Notes: generated from the sequence alone by a model not told the origin. Shown: positions 22,646 through 34,314, numbered from the stretch's first letter. The stretch: DNA of 64,000 bases from Paraphoma chrysanthemicola (GCA_020744225.1 JAGMWG010000016.1:620001-684000); one strand, 5' to 3'. Numbers and translations: made by a program.

Positions 22646-22999
22646 GGTGGAGTAAATCTATCAGGCCCTCGATGGTAAATGATTGACAACCGCACAGTAC
22701 TTTGTCTCAGTCTTGCGGAGAAGACGCAGTGATGTGTAGGTATTGAGAGTCTGGTTGTGAACGAACTGGACTAAGCTGGTGTTTGTGAACCGGAACCGGG
22801 TCACGCTAAACTCAGGGACCAAACGCCATTTCGGACCTGCCTCGGTCCAGACAAGACCACGGTTGGGTCTCTTATTAATATCGCAATCCTCTCCCCATGT
22901 TCGTTGCTAGTATCTTGAATTGCTTTTCCCAGGCATCCACGCGCACGTCAGCTATCCTGTTAGCAACCATCTCAAGAAGAGTTTATTCAGCACATCGAC
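22646..22999. promoter_or_regulatory. bidirectional promoter between the Zn2Cys6 gene and the M28-like gene
   Basis: 354 bases separate two divergent start codons. The stretch holds CCGGAACCGG at 22790-22799 and further CGG triplets (around 22834-22863), the usual half-sites of Zn2Cys6 proteins. Confidence 0.45.
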
Positions 23000-24736
23000 A
23001 TGAAGCTGCAATTAGACCATTACGTGAGGCGGCTGCCGGATTACATTCAATCCGATCAGTTTATAAAGATCTGCAAATCGACCGGCGTGTCAGTCTTACT
23101 TGTGTTGCTTGCTCAACGCTTAAAGCTTCTCTCCCCGATAGTTCTTACCATCAGCGCACCATTCGTCGCCATTATCGAATGTATCAAATCGTTGCAGGCC
23201 GCAACATTGAAAACATCTGCGAGCGACGAATGCATCAATGAAGCGGCATTTCCAGACGAGGACGAGTTCCAACGGATTCTACACCGAATCGGGGCCGCCG
23301 GACCACGCACAACTGGGAATCAAGCCCACAATGAATTAATCGACTGGCTAGAACGCGAACTCCGTGAGATACCGGGGCTATCCATAAGGACTGACGAATA
23401 CGACATACTACGGTGGCAAACCACCGACAGTGCTTCGCTGAAGGACGCCGGGACTTTGAGAATCTTAGGAACAGAAGGACATGAGGTCGTACCAATTGCC
23501 GGGGCTGTGCCTTTCTCCAAGCCATGCTTAGATCAGAGAGGCTCCCTAGTGTATCTTCCGAGCCACGTACCTATCTCTGAACAGAATGCGAGAGGAAACA
23601 TGGTCCTTAGGGACTTCCCAAAACGAAGCATTGCGTACCAGATGATATTTCTTCAGAGCCTCTTCAAAACTACCGATCTCAGCACCGACATGTTCCGCCA
23701 CTACGACCGACCTGGATTCGCAGATGGTATAATCAAAGAGGAACTCTTGGATGCTGGCAGAGCCGGAGCCATGGGTGTGATCTTTATGTTCGACGTGGAG
23801 CGTGTGGTTGTTGAATCGTATTTTGAACCTCACCAAGGTGTTCACTTTAGCCTACCAGCTGTTTATGTTGGTGCTGATGAGGCTGTGGTTCTGAAAGAGC
23901 ATGCTGTCAGAGGCGACCAAGCGTCACTGACCATCAGTGCAGAAGTCAGCACTGCCAAAACTCGCAATTTCTCGGCCACACTTGCTGGACAGACCAAGGA
24001 GAGGGTGATCTACGAATCGCACACGGATGGAAACACTTATGTCCAAGAGAATGGTCCAGTTGCACTCTTGGCTCTTGCTAGATACTTTGCGAAGCAGCCA
24101 ATCAGCTCAAGAAAAAGGACCCTGGAATTTGCCTTCAACACTGGTCATTTGCACATCTCCAGAGAGGGGACACACAGACACGCAGTGCAGCTTGACAGTA
24201 CCTTCGATAACGGCGAAGTGACTTTGATCGTACCTGTCGAGCACTTAGGTACTCGCGAGATCGAAGCTCGACCACGCGCGAGCGGAAAACCTGGGGTCGC
24301 TTTGGAATACACCGGCCGCGGAGAGCTGATGTTCTGGTGCGTCGGTCCGAGTTCAGTTGTTAGGGATGCTGTACGCAAGGCAGTCACACGTCGCAGACTG
24401 GATCGTGTCCTTGTTGCACCTGGAGTATCAATGCCAGACAAGAGTCGTGTTCCCACATACTCTTCTTTTGGTGGAATTGGAAGTTATTACCACAATCAAC
24501 TGCTTCCAACAACGTCTTTGATATCTGGACCATGGTCTCTGTGGGCCCCTCATTTCGGCGCGGATGCTATCGACATGCAACGCTTCCGATCCCAAACACT
24601 GGCGCTGGGAGATATATATCTGGCGATCGAAAATGTTTCCAGAGAAGATATCGTGGATGGATACTTTGCTTACCGTCGGCGTCGGGCTAAGGGCACGAAT
24701 GTCGCTGCTAGTTTTATTCCTTACGAAGTAGCCTAA
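23000..24736 (+). CDS. M28-like (aminopeptidase-type) protein with inserted PA-like region
   Basis: A single exon encodes 578 aa. Residues about 29-62 are hydrophobic (VSVLLVLLAQRL, then LSPIVLTISAPFVAIIECI), suggesting a membrane anchor. Then RILHRIGAAGPRTTGNQAHN and WLERELREI match the N-terminal region of M28 proteins. The middle section, with GRAGAMGVIFMFDV and LPAVYVGADEA, is like a protease-associated insert. HTDGNTYVQENGPVALLALA (His341, Asp343, Glu350) aligns with the first metal-binding segment of M28-like proteins. The later canonical Glu-Glu pair is not evident: the matching stretch reads FAFNTGHLH. A bimetallic exopeptidase activity is therefore plausible but uncertain. The gene is divergent from a Zn2Cys6 regulator with which it shares a 354-bp promoter, so co-regulation is possible. 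Confidence 0.75.
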   Translation: MKLQLDHYVRRLPDYIQSDQFIKICKSTGVSVLLVLLAQRLKLLSPIVLTISAPFVAIIECIKSLQAATLKTSASDECINEAAFPDEDEFQRILHRIGAAGPRTTGNQAHNELIDWLERELREIPGLSIRTDEYDILRWQTTDSASLKDAGTLRILGTEGHEVVPIAGAVPFSKPCLDQRGSLVYLPSHVPISEQNARGNMVLRDFPKRSIAYQMIFLQSLFKTTDLSTDMFRHYDRPGFADGIIKEELLDAGRAGAMGVIFMFDVERVVVESYFEPHQGVHFSLPAVYVGADEAVVLKEHAVRGDQASLTISAEVSTAKTRNFSATLAGQTKERVIYESHTDGNTYVQENGPVALLALARYFAKQPISSRKRTLEFAFNTGHLHISREGTHRHAVQLDSTFDNGEVTLIVPVEHLGTREIEARPRASGKPGVALEYTGRGELMFWCVGPSSVVRDAVRKAVTRRRLDRVLVAPGVSMPDKSRVPTYSSFGGIGSYYHNQLLPTTSLISGPWSLWAPHFGADAIDMQRFRSQTLALGDIYLAIENVSREDIVDGYFAYRRRRAKGTNVAASFIPYEVA

Positions 24737-25300
24737 TCGGCGAGTGCTATCATACTGCTTAGCTTTGTATTGTGCCCAAGACCTCGCGCTTTCTTCAATA
24801 CTCATCACCTTGCACATCGACGTGCTATCCAAGCAGCACCCGCACCAACAGGCTGAGCTGTACGAGTACTAAGAGGCACAATCAGGAGGAGGTAGCATGG
24901 AAGTTCGATAAGTCTCCAATGATCTACGGGATACTCACGAGTGCCGAAACGAGTGTGCGAGTAATGCGAGACCTGGAAGAGTCCTGGGGTTCGCGTCGTA
25001 TCGGTGTTTAGCGCCTTGGTATTCGCTTAGACGAAGCAACGCAACGGCCGTTGCAGCTTCCGCTAGGCCTATTCAGTTCAACCACACTCCTAACGCGATT
25101 CGTCTATCTTGCAGCCCGCAAACGCCACCTATGAGATGACAGATCAAAGCATGTTGTCAGCAAACTTCGACTTACTTAAGACGATTATGACCCAGTCGCA
25201 CCCTGCTCCGTTTTGATACATATGCAACGGCCGTGCCGAGCCGAATCCACCGGACGCTCTGTGGAGACTCCTGTAGGAGATCGCTAGGGTGTTGGCAAGC
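24737..25300. other. intergenic, nothing recognised
   Basis: 3' flank of the M28-like gene and 5' flank of the next Zn2Cys6 gene. No coding or structured element seen. Confidence 0.6.
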
Positions 25301-27059
25301 ATGATTCCACTCTTCCAGAAGGCTGCGAACGTGTGCGTTCACTGCCGGAATCGAAAGCAGAGATGCGATCGGATGCTTCCACAATGTGACAAATGCGCCG
25401 CGTAAGGACCTCGTTTCCTCTGTGGATACCAAGACATCAACATGCTTCCATTGTAGTCCGAAGATGATACCAACTAACACAACCTAGCAAGAAGCAGGCT
25501 TGCGACTATACTCCCCCTGTCCCGTCAACGGTACACAAACTCGAACCTCTCATCATCCACCATCGATCGTGTGGGCACGCAGACCTGTCACCACACGGCG
25601 CAATAGAGCTAGTGCAAGCCGTGAAGGCTTGCATCGATGCACCGCTGAATTCCAACCTCGCTACCGATCTCCTGGATCTCGTTTCCGACGTATTAGGCTC
25701 TGTTGGATTCAATTTGAGCGATGCACTAACTGAGTTTGGGCCCTGCATTCAGCAGTGGTGTCCGATCCTTGTTGAGGATCACATTCTCGGCAATTGTGAT
25801 TACGTGGTTCCAGAACCGGTGGACGCTCGAGAAGGGCCACAGGATCCGATCATCTGGATGGGCTTGTGGCTTGTGCTCCGCAAGCCGTGCTCGCCCCAAG
25901 AGGGTACGGGCCGAAGTGAGCTGCATGCCACGCTAAAACAAGTACATGCATTGTGGCAGTATGGTTTGAGGCTGGATATCAAATCCATTCAGCTAGGATT
26001 GTTGATTGCAGTCTTTGAGCTGGGTCACGGACAGAGTCAACAGGCCTTTCAGACGCTGGCAACGTGTGCGGCCACGTTACGCTGTCTGGAGCTCGATGCT
26101 GAACGTAGACAGGAGGCGGGAATACTAAAAACAATGAGATGGCTGAAAACAAGTGTCGCAATGCTTGATCGGTGAGGCTTATTCTACATAGCTATTGTTA
26201 GGTGCAAGCTGATGTGCAATAGCCAGGTGTCCCTCTCTATGGTCTCGGACTGCCTTCCACTCAACCTACCTCCTGATCACCCTGTAAGCAAGTCTCTCAA
26301 CAGAGCTCTCAAGTCAGAGTACCCGCAGCAACCAGCTCGAACGTCTGCGACCTCGCCATGGAAGGTTTTTGTCAGGACAGGAGTGGCGATCGCGGCTGGA
26401 AACGCTCTGGGCTACGTTCACAGTAGACAACAAGGCCTAGAGCCCTACCAGCCGTATGACGAAGTCGACGCATCAGCCAACCTCTGTATTTCGATGCTTG
26501 TGGTCAAGCCCACTTCACTTGGGATGTTCCAGTGCGACGCCGTGCCAATGATATTCTGGTAAGCAGATTTTGCGTCAACCGGCCCATTTGTATAATAACA
26601 GCCATTGATTCTGAGCACAGTTCCCATATCCTACTCCAAACGACGCAAATTCAGTACTTGAATGCCTCGCATTCAAACAATCAAGCTCTCGAACCGGACC
26701 ACCAGAAAGCTCTCGCTGCACTCAAGTTTTCGCGTCGTATGGCATGGCAAATGGTCCGCACCGCACTACAACTTCGATCCGAACTTTCTGTCTCGAAGAT
26801 TACATTTGCGGGCTTGTGTAGTGTGCTGCGGGCTGGTCTGGCCGTGATAGAGAGCGCCAAGTATGTTGAAGACGAGGTGATTGAGCCAGGAGAGCTTGAT
26901 GGGTATGCAAGTCTTTTGCGAAGTTTTGCCCAACGGTGGCCGATTGGCAACAAGTACTTAGCCAGGGCTGAGAAGATACTTGTATGTAGTTTGGAAGGGA
27001 CTGCAGACGCGGGCGAACATCACCCTACACGAACGTTTCCAGCGAGCTTCCAGACCTAA
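25301..27059 (+). CDS. Zn2Cys6 transcription factor
   Basis: Four exons (25301..25401, 25488..26171, 26223..26558, 26621..27059) give 519 aa. The zinc cluster begins at residue 12: CVHCRNRKQRC, DRMLPQC, DKCA, and after the first intron the final AAKKQAC, spacing C-X2-C-X6-C-X6-C-X2-C-X6-C. WLKTSVAMLDR joins QVSLSMVSDCLPLNLP across intron 2, the typical conserved block of fungal C6 regulators that lies after the mid-region helices. The start at 25301 is the only ATG that places the cluster at the N-terminus, as usual in the family. Introns are 86, 51 and 62 nt. The adjacent downstream alpha/beta hydrolase on the same strand is a possible target; the specific inducer is unknown. Confidence 0.87.
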
Positions 27060-27526
27060 ACAACTCCTTCAATTCCAATGTAGCCAGTCTGATCGGCGGA
27101 ACAAAATGAGACCTTGTTCAATCCCCAATTCAGGCTCACCCACAGCCTGTTCTGCATTAAGGGTTGTCTTGGCTAGCTTGCATAAATGCATCTCACGTCT
27201 CCATGTATAGTCTATTTCCATCTCAAGAATTGCGTGAAATCGTTAATATCATGAGAATACGTCACGTGGATTTCTGTGCTCCGCTGTGATGGTTCGATGT
27301 CGCAGGTACTCCTCCGAGCTCGGCGGAGAATTTATTGACACGCGATGAGCTTTGCAACAATCTTCCAAGAACTGTTACTACGCCGTACCATCAATACCAG
27401 ACTTATCAAGGGTATCGGTAGCGAAGTTCCGAATCTCGCATGTTCAAGTTCGTGGTCTTCCCTCGGTTTTAGAAGTTCATTAATCGTGACTCCCTCGCCC
27501 GACGACTAGCATATACTTATTTCACC
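27060..27526. promoter_or_regulatory. intergenic with CCGAGCTCGG palindrome upstream of the hydrolase
   Basis: CCGAGCTCGG at 27314-27323, embedded in a longer inverted CTCCG...CGGAG, lies about 205 bases before the hydrolase start. CCG-N4-CGG is an everted CGG pair of the kind bound by Zn2Cys6 dimers. A CACGTG lies near 27263. Confidence 0.4.
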
Positions 27527-28365
27527 ATGCCAAACCAACGCCCATTCATCATAATCGTTCCTGGAGCTTCCCAAAACCCCTCTCACTATGGATATCTCAG
27601 CCACTTACTCCTCCAAGCAGGCTACCCAGTCTTGAGCGCAATGCTACCTTCAGTCGGAGCTGCGGATCAAGTCTCCATCCAAGACGATGCGCATTACATA
27701 CGAAACAAGATGATTCTCCCTGTACTCGATTACGAAGAACGCGACGTCGTTCTGTTCATGCACTCGTACAGTAGCGCGCCAGGAAGTGCGGCAGCAAGTG
27801 GGTTAGGAAGAGTAGAACGCGCAGCACAAGGAAAGAAGACGGCGATCATTGGTCAGATTTGCGTTGCTGCGCTAATACCGAGGGGTGGTGATGGGAATGA
27901 TATATTGGGAACATTTGGTGGGGAAAATCCGCCGCACATTAGGGCTGATGTAAGTACACTTACCGATTGCCCTTTCACGCCAACTCAACAATAGACGAAG
28001 CGCTGACGTTCTAGCTTCCTGCGAATTTGCTCCGTTGTGATGATCGTAACCTACTTTACTCAGGCGTACCAAAAGTTTTGGAAGAGGCCGTTGCCGCCTC
28101 CGCAGTGGCGCAAGGAATGACTTCCTTTGTGACTCCGCTTCCTCGAGCATCATGGGATAGCGACGACTTCAAAGGACGTGTGGCATTCATCAGGACTGTC
28201 AATGATGCTGCGATTCCACTTGCAGTCCAACAGATGATGCTTGACGAATCAGGTGTGGATTGGCTTGTGGAAGACATCGAAAGTGGGCATTCTCCCCAGG
28301 TCTCTCAACCTGAGAAGTTGGCAGAGATGCTGGTAGCCTTGACAAAGACTTTTGAGTCGCTTTGA
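27527..28365 (+). CDS. alpha/beta hydrolase (AB hydrolase_6-like)
   Basis: Two exons (27527..27949 and 28015..28365, 65-nt intron) encode 257 aa. FIIIVPGASQNPSHYGYLSH at the N-terminus is the oxyanion-hole loop of the fungal EstC/salicylate-esterase-like group. VVLFMHSYSSAPGSAA contains the nucleophile elbow with Ser80; Gly is replaced at the usual G-x-S-x-G positions, as is common in this group. Candidate acid Asp205 lies in VNDAAIPLA and His233 in ESGHSP, in the right order and spacing. There is no signal peptide, so a cytosolic esterase or lipase-like enzyme is likely; the substrate is unknown. The gene follows a Zn2Cys6 regulator on the same strand. Confidence 0.88.
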
Positions 28366-28951
28366 TTCGTTGAAGCCTATCATCTGGATCATGTGGGAAG
28401 CGATTGTGAGACGGGTGCATACCGAGGCGAGAAAACGACCATATATGCAGTATATGGTCATGCTGGGTGCATTGGACGATGCGGGTACGCCATGAAAGCC
28501 TCTTTGGCTTTGCATACATAACATTTGAAATTTGGGTATCTAGAATCTCCATCGAAGCATCTTCAGAGAGTCGTAGCAAGAGGAGTGTAGAATCGCAGCA
28601 ATCAAGCACTGGCCCTTGTACTGTCGTACCTCTTCTTTCCGAATAACTCTTTCGCCATTACCACGTGCGGCTTCCCAACTCGGGTCGGACGACAATTACA
28701 CCACATCCGCGATCTGACTTGATTGCAGCGCAGAGATCTTCGAATGCTGCCAGGGCAATCAAAGCAGCCCTACTCGAACAGCTGAGAGATTTTTAATCTT
28801 TGTGGAAATTTCCATCGAAGGCATCGGCATGTGCGAAGGCCTTTTGGGATATTTCAGCGCTTAGGGAAGTGTGCTATGTCGGGCACGAAACGGTGATCGA
28901 CGCCATTGGAATTGGCAGAATTCTCCCGCGATGCGTGGTCGTGCCCACAGC
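28366..28951. other. intergenic between convergent genes
   Basis: No gene seen. A CATATATG-type palindromic stretch (ACCATATATGCAGTATATGGT, 28439-28459) forms an inverted repeat that could act at the 3' end of the hydrolase transcript. Confidence 0.5.
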
Positions 28952-31900
28952 TCACGCAAGGCGCATATCTCCATTTGCAAATACGCCTGCCGGTAATGCC
29001 GCCGCCGGCATCGTGCCTTGGGGGCTTTCGTCTTCATTGGGTATACCTTCAATCAGACCACGCATCAAAGACACAAGATCCGAAGCCTTGAATGGCTTCC
29101 GAAAGACGCGATCTGATGGAGAATTAAGAAGTCAGTTTGCGTCTCATATGCGCTCCATGCCTGCTCACTTACCAGCACCAGCCGCAAGGGCCTTCTCGAT
29201 CTGCTCTTGTCTTACATTGGCTGTGACAGCAATGATTGGTAGTCGACCTGGCAAGTTGCCGGCGGTTTCCAATTTCCGAATTTCGCGCGTGCAAGTCAAT
29301 CCGTCCATGACCGGCATCTGCATGTCCATCAAGACAATGTCGAATTTCTCATCTGGCTTGGTCAAAATGTCAAGTGCTTCGACTCCATGGTTGGCAACCT
29401 CAACCTCCCAGTGCAATCGCGCAAGATGTTTTCGTAGCAATTTCTGGTTGATGATATTGTCTTCCACGAGCAAAACACGGGGCTTTAAAGGCTTAAGCTC
29501 TGATATAGCGCGAATTGGTAATGGCCGTAAGGACGGCGCGGTGGTTGTTGGTCTTGGCTCAGCTCGCCGAGTCTTGATGTAGAATACGAACATGCTACCA
29601 GTATCTGGAGTTGACATTACTCCAATTTCTCCCGCCATTCGCTCGGTGAGTTCCTTCGATATGAAAAGGCCTAGTCCACTACCACCGTAGGTGACGTGGG
29701 TCATGATGCTGGCTTGTCGAAAGCGTTCAAAGATTTTCTCGACCTGATCCATGCGCATGCCGATGCCGTTATCAGTAAGACTAAAGGTAAGATATACGAT
29801 TTGACCGGAGCCCCATCCGGAATTGTTAGTCACATCTGAAGCGTTTTCGCCCAAAGGTGCCCAGCGAATCCCCTCAGGGTACGAATTGACATCAGCTTTG
29901 GATCGCGGCTGGACTAAAGACGCACCAAATCGAATTCCAATTTTTCGATCTCCGGCTTCCTTCATGAATTTGATAGCATTGGTGAGCAGATTTATAAAAA
30001 TCTGCGTTACCCGCGAAGCGTCGAATTGGACATAGTCGACGCTCAGTTCTTTAATCGAGGGCTCAGCAATGACTGTGGTGCTAATAGCTTTCGATCGCAA
30101 CTCGGCACCAAACATACGGAGAACGGAGTTGACCATGTCAACCGGTTTGACCGCGGTCGGCTTCAGCGACAGAAATGTCGATTCCAGGCGACTCAGTGTG
30201 AGAATATCATCAATGATGCGCTTTTGATGCTTGCAACAATCTAAAATGATTGAGGCTGCTGAAGAGTTTGCCCTCAGCACGTCAACGACCGCGTCGGGAA
30301 CTGGTCGTGTGTCTTGATTTGCCATGATGTCGTCCACAGAAAGGGCAATACCGTCGGCACAGTGCACAATGGCCGAGAGAGGGTTTCGCATCTCGTGTGA
30401 GACAACATCGATGAATGTCTCCTGTTGACGCTTGGCGTTGCGAGCATCCTCTGCCAAGCGAGCTTGCCAGGCTTCAGCCCATTTTAAGCGGCTGATGTCC
30501 ATGAAGCATGCCATGCCTGAGACTATGACACCGTTCTCCTTGAAAGGAAATGCCAGGACCTGTACTTGTGCTGGCTGTGGCTCTCCCACGGGAGGTTTGA
30601 ATGTTTGCTTGAGTTGAAGCTCGGCGGAGATGTGATCTTCGCCATGGAAAATCCTTGCCCACACTTCACGCGCCTTTTGCTGGTCTTCCTCGAGAAAGAC
30701 ATCCTGAATATAGCCCATGACGTCATTCATCTCAAGAGACGAGCTTGCAAGAGAGAGAAACTTATCATTCGCCCACACCAGCCGTCCATCAGCCTTGGCA
30801 TGTGCCATGCCGACTGAAGCATGCTCCACCAGGTGTCGGACTTTCATGTCACTGAACTCTAGCTCATTTCGCAATTGCTCCTGCTTGATACGAAGGTCTT
30901 CTGCATCCCAAGCTGAGGCAAGTACACTTGACACCGTCCTAGTCAAGTCTTTGGTAAATTCCTCGCAAGTGTCATCAAATGGTCGGTATGGATTTGTTCC
31001 TATGACGAGATAGCCGAAGTGACGACAGGGTGTAGTGAGGGAAACAGTCACGACAGTTTTGGGGACTTGTTTGAACCCGAGCCACTCGACACCTTCAAAT
31101 CTTTCATCCGGGACAGTCAGGACCATGTTTTCAGCGGCCTCACGGCACAAATTTGCAATGCCAACATCTCCTGCAAGGTCTTGCCCGTCTCGTAATAGGT
31201 CATGTCCAACAGGTACGCCAAAGTGGCCTCGCACTCGCAATAGAGTCCTCCCTGGTTCAGTAGCTGCATCGGATTCGTACAAGATCGCCATGGGTATGTC
31301 TAACGGATCTGTTTTCAGAGTTGCCATGATGTGCGAGTACACGCCATCAACCGTTAGAGTGGCAGGCGTCGCAAGCAAGTTCAACATGTTCTTTCTGCGA
31401 TCAAGAATCTTTTGTTTTGTGACCTCGAAGAGCGCATTGTAAAAGCCTTCAATCTTGCCATCGACGCCTCGAATAGGTGTGAAGTTCCCCGTGAAGAAGG
31501 CCTCCTCCGTATAGCCATTCCTCTCCACCATCATGGGGGCTTCGATCACGTCTTGAGCAATACCGGAACGTATGCCTTCTTCAAACATGGGTCTTATAAA
31601 CGGGTCGAGCTCGGGAAAGCCGTACGCAAAGGGCTGGCCCATAAGCAGGGGGTGTGCCCCAGCAGCGAGAGGTACGAAGGATGCATTGTAGATCGCTATC
31701 TGATTGGGACCCCTGTGCAGCAATTAGACATGCGGTCATGGAAGATGGTAGCGTAGCACATGGAGCATACCAGTATAACGTGGCGGCGCGGCTGTCAGAC
31801 ATGACCATATGTGTGTACATGCGCAGCGGCGTGCCCCAATGCCGCGTAGGCCCAAGGGGCGTCTGCGCCCAATTGACGCTCTTGAGAAAGGATACATGGT

Positions 31901-31982
31901 CAGTCGGTGGAAGAGCCTCGGTCCAGTCGGGAATGCGGGCGCTTTCCTCTGTTGTGTCTTCAGCCACTGGCTCGGAATACAT
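28952..31982 (-). CDS. hybrid histidine kinase (PAS-like sensor, HisKA, HATPase_c, receiver)
   Basis: Three exons (31982..31771, 31712..29173, 29112..28952) give 970 aa. The N-terminus (SVNWAQTPLGPTRHWGTPLR; LYW joined to GPNQIAIYNASF) is the PAS-like start shared by a group of fungal hybrid kinases. A GAF/PAS-like region follows. His510 in SHEMRNPLSAIVHCADG is the phospho-acceptor. The ATP-binding domain shows QIFINLLTNAIKF (N box), SLTDNGIGM and TYGGSGLGLFISKEL (G boxes). The receiver domain begins PRVLLVEDNIINQKLL and has the phospho-acceptor Asp867 in LMDMQMPVMDG. The third exon supplies the conserved Lys in VFRKPFKASDL, without which the receiver would be incomplete. The product would feed the Ypd1 phosphorelay to HOG-type responses; the signal sensed is unknown. 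A short further exon upstream of 31982 is not excluded. Confidence 0.92.
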
Positions 31983-33077
31983 CAGATACGGGATGCAGTC
32001 GTGCCCGCAATGTCAAGTAGCACATCGAGCGTACAGCGGTGGGTGCACTGCCACTCAAAGATATGCTCATCGGTCGCTTTTGGTAGCCGACGTGGTTGGG
32101 GAACATGTGGCGGGCCTAGACTCAGAAGGAATGTGCCCGTCCCTCGTCTAAAGATGTCAGGTCCCGACTAGCGGGTCACGTGCAGAGTCGTACTTCTTCC
32201 GGCGATGCTCTGTCCGGTAACGTCAAAATGTCACAAGATCGAAGTTCTCAATGCCACCGCCTAGAGCAGGAATAACGACTCTGGCCGGCGCATTTACACA
32301 GGTGCTGTTCTAGCAATTTGAACCCCTAGTCTCAAGAAAGGTGATGGAGCATCTACGAGGTAGGTGCGATCAGAACACAGCTGCCATGCATCCCACCGTA
32401 TTTGTCGTCGCATAAGATCGAGGTATCGCTACCTTTTTGTTCAATTAGAATATCACCAAGTGTTGTTGGGTGCATTTCATCTTATACACAAAGCTCGCTG
32501 GACGGACGTAGCAGCAAATCTCCGTCTCGGTTTCTCGCGCGCCGTGGTGCAATGCAATTTGATGAGCAGGGAGCAGCGCATGCATCCTTTCTCATCGGAC
32601 CGGGTGCGCTACAGCCAAACAAGCAATTTATGGGCTCGACCAGTCCCTTTTGACAACTAGCGTCGTCGGCCCTGTTGTTTCACACGATCGCTTCCCGAGC
32701 CTCAACGGCGCGCCATGCTTGAATCTGACCGTGTTCCAAAGCGCCGGTGTCAAGAAAATGCTTGTCTGAGCAGACCAGCGTCTATATGAGACAGGCTAGA
32801 AAGACATTCACTGACATCAGGCTTACACCATGCTCGAAATACCTTGTCCGTCATGTTTCGTTTCCCCGATCCAGTGCGCAATGTCCACCTCGACGACTCA
32901 TTTGCGGCGCCTGGGTGTTTGGCGTTAACCATTGAGGGTTATGTTCTCATTTGAACAGTGTCTTATATTGCGCACTGTGGCCTCTCATCCCCTTCATCCC
33001 ACTTTCTGTCCCTCATTCTCGTGTTATTGTCGACTTTCGCTTTCGTGGTACAGCTGGTCTCTGTCCTTCTCTTCAAA
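31983..33077. other. divergent intergenic region, no gene
   Basis: Upstream region of both the kinase and the GH131 gene. Short open frames only. It ends in a CT-rich leader (about 32990-33070) before the GH131 start. Confidence 0.6.
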
Positions 33078-34314
33078 ATGTTTGGAAAGACTACTTTGCT
33101 CAGCGCGCTTGTTAGCGCCGTGTCTGCCGGTACGTCGAATAAAAACCATGCATCATCATTGGACGACACTAACAAAAACCTCAGGCACAACCCTCTGGGA
33201 TGGACGATTCAATGACATGACCTCGAGCGCCGACCTTGAGAAGTGGTCATTCTCCAACCCCGTCGGCGCGTACCAGTACTACATCCACGGCTCTGGCAGT
33301 GTTGATAAATACGTCAACCTCGATGCATCGTACAAGAACCCCGCCGACACCGGTTCCAAGCAAGGCGTCAAGATCACCATCGACGAGACAGCCAAATGGA
33401 ACGGCCAGACCATGCTGAGGACAGAACTCATCCCCCAGACTTCAGCTGCCATCAACAAGGGCAAAGTGTACTACCACTTCTCTATCAAGACTTCTGCCGA
33501 GAACGCGCCGACCACGACCAATGAGCACCAAGTCGCTTTCTTCGAGAGCCATTTCACCGAGCTCAAGTACGGCGGCCAAGGCAGCGCCAACACCAAGCTT
33601 CAATGGCACGTCGGTGGTGTGTCCAAGTGGGACGTCGAACTCGTCGCGGACGAATGGCACAACGTCGCATACGAGATTGACTTTGATGCCGGCTCCGTCA
33701 CTTTCTGGCACTCGACTGGCAGCAGTGCTTTGACCAAGACTGCTGGTCCCTTCACCGCAAGCACATCTTCCAACGGTGCCGACTGGCATCTTGGTGTCCT
33801 GCGTCTGCCGGGTAACAACGATGCGGCGGGTGCGGAGGATTGGTTCTTCAGCGGCGTCTACATTGAGAGCGGCGAGCTCACGACTTCGGTCAACACTGCC
33901 GGAGGCTCAGCCGATACTGAGGCCCCCGCTGTGACATCAGTCGCCGCCGTTGCTACGTCCGCCGCTGTTTCAGTTCCATCGTCTGCTGCGGCTGCTGTCC
34001 CAACTCCGGTCGCGTCGTCTTCCGCTGAGGCGCCCATCGAGACTCCAGTTGACTCTGTTCCCGAAGCTTCGTCCGCACCGGTGGCCACGCCTGAGCCCGT
34101 AGCATCCTCTGCTCCAGTTGTATCTGCTGCCCCAAGCGTGGCACCATCTCCTGTCGAGTCTCCTGTTGCCGTTGCATCATCGACCGCAGCTGCTACACCC
34201 ACAGCATCGGCCGGCTCTGGCGCTGGCGCTGGCTCCAGCGCTCCTCTTCCAGAGCAGTTCACTCTGAAGGAGTTCATTGCATGGCTCAAGGCAAAACAGG
34301 CCGTTATCAACTAG
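33078..34314 (+). CDS. secreted glycoside hydrolase family 131 protein with long Ala/Ser/Pro/Val tail
   Basis: Two exons (33078..33129 and 33185..34314; 55-nt intron) encode 393 aa. Residues 1-17 (MFGKTTLLSALVSAVSA) are a signal peptide cut near the intron site. The catalytic domain opens with GTTLWDGRFNDMTSSADLEK and continues with YQYYIHG, KNPADTGSKQGVKITID, RTELIPQTSAAINKGKVYY, EHQVAFFESHFTELKYG and DWHLGVLRLPG. These are GH131 signatures; the family acts on beta-1,3-, beta-1,6- and beta-1,4-glucans of plant or fungal walls. From about residue 270 a low-complexity segment rich in Ala, Ser, Pro and Val replaces the CBM1 linker seen in some relatives. It ends in a short hydrophobic tail, LPEQFTLKEFIAWLKAKQ. 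The ATG was chosen because it alone begins a signal peptide in frame with the splice. Confidence 0.92.

Noticed and set aside
28800..29582. 260-codon plus-strand open frame
   Set aside because: It is antisense to the receiver and kinase domains of the hybrid histidine kinase, whose motifs are unmistakable on the minus strand.
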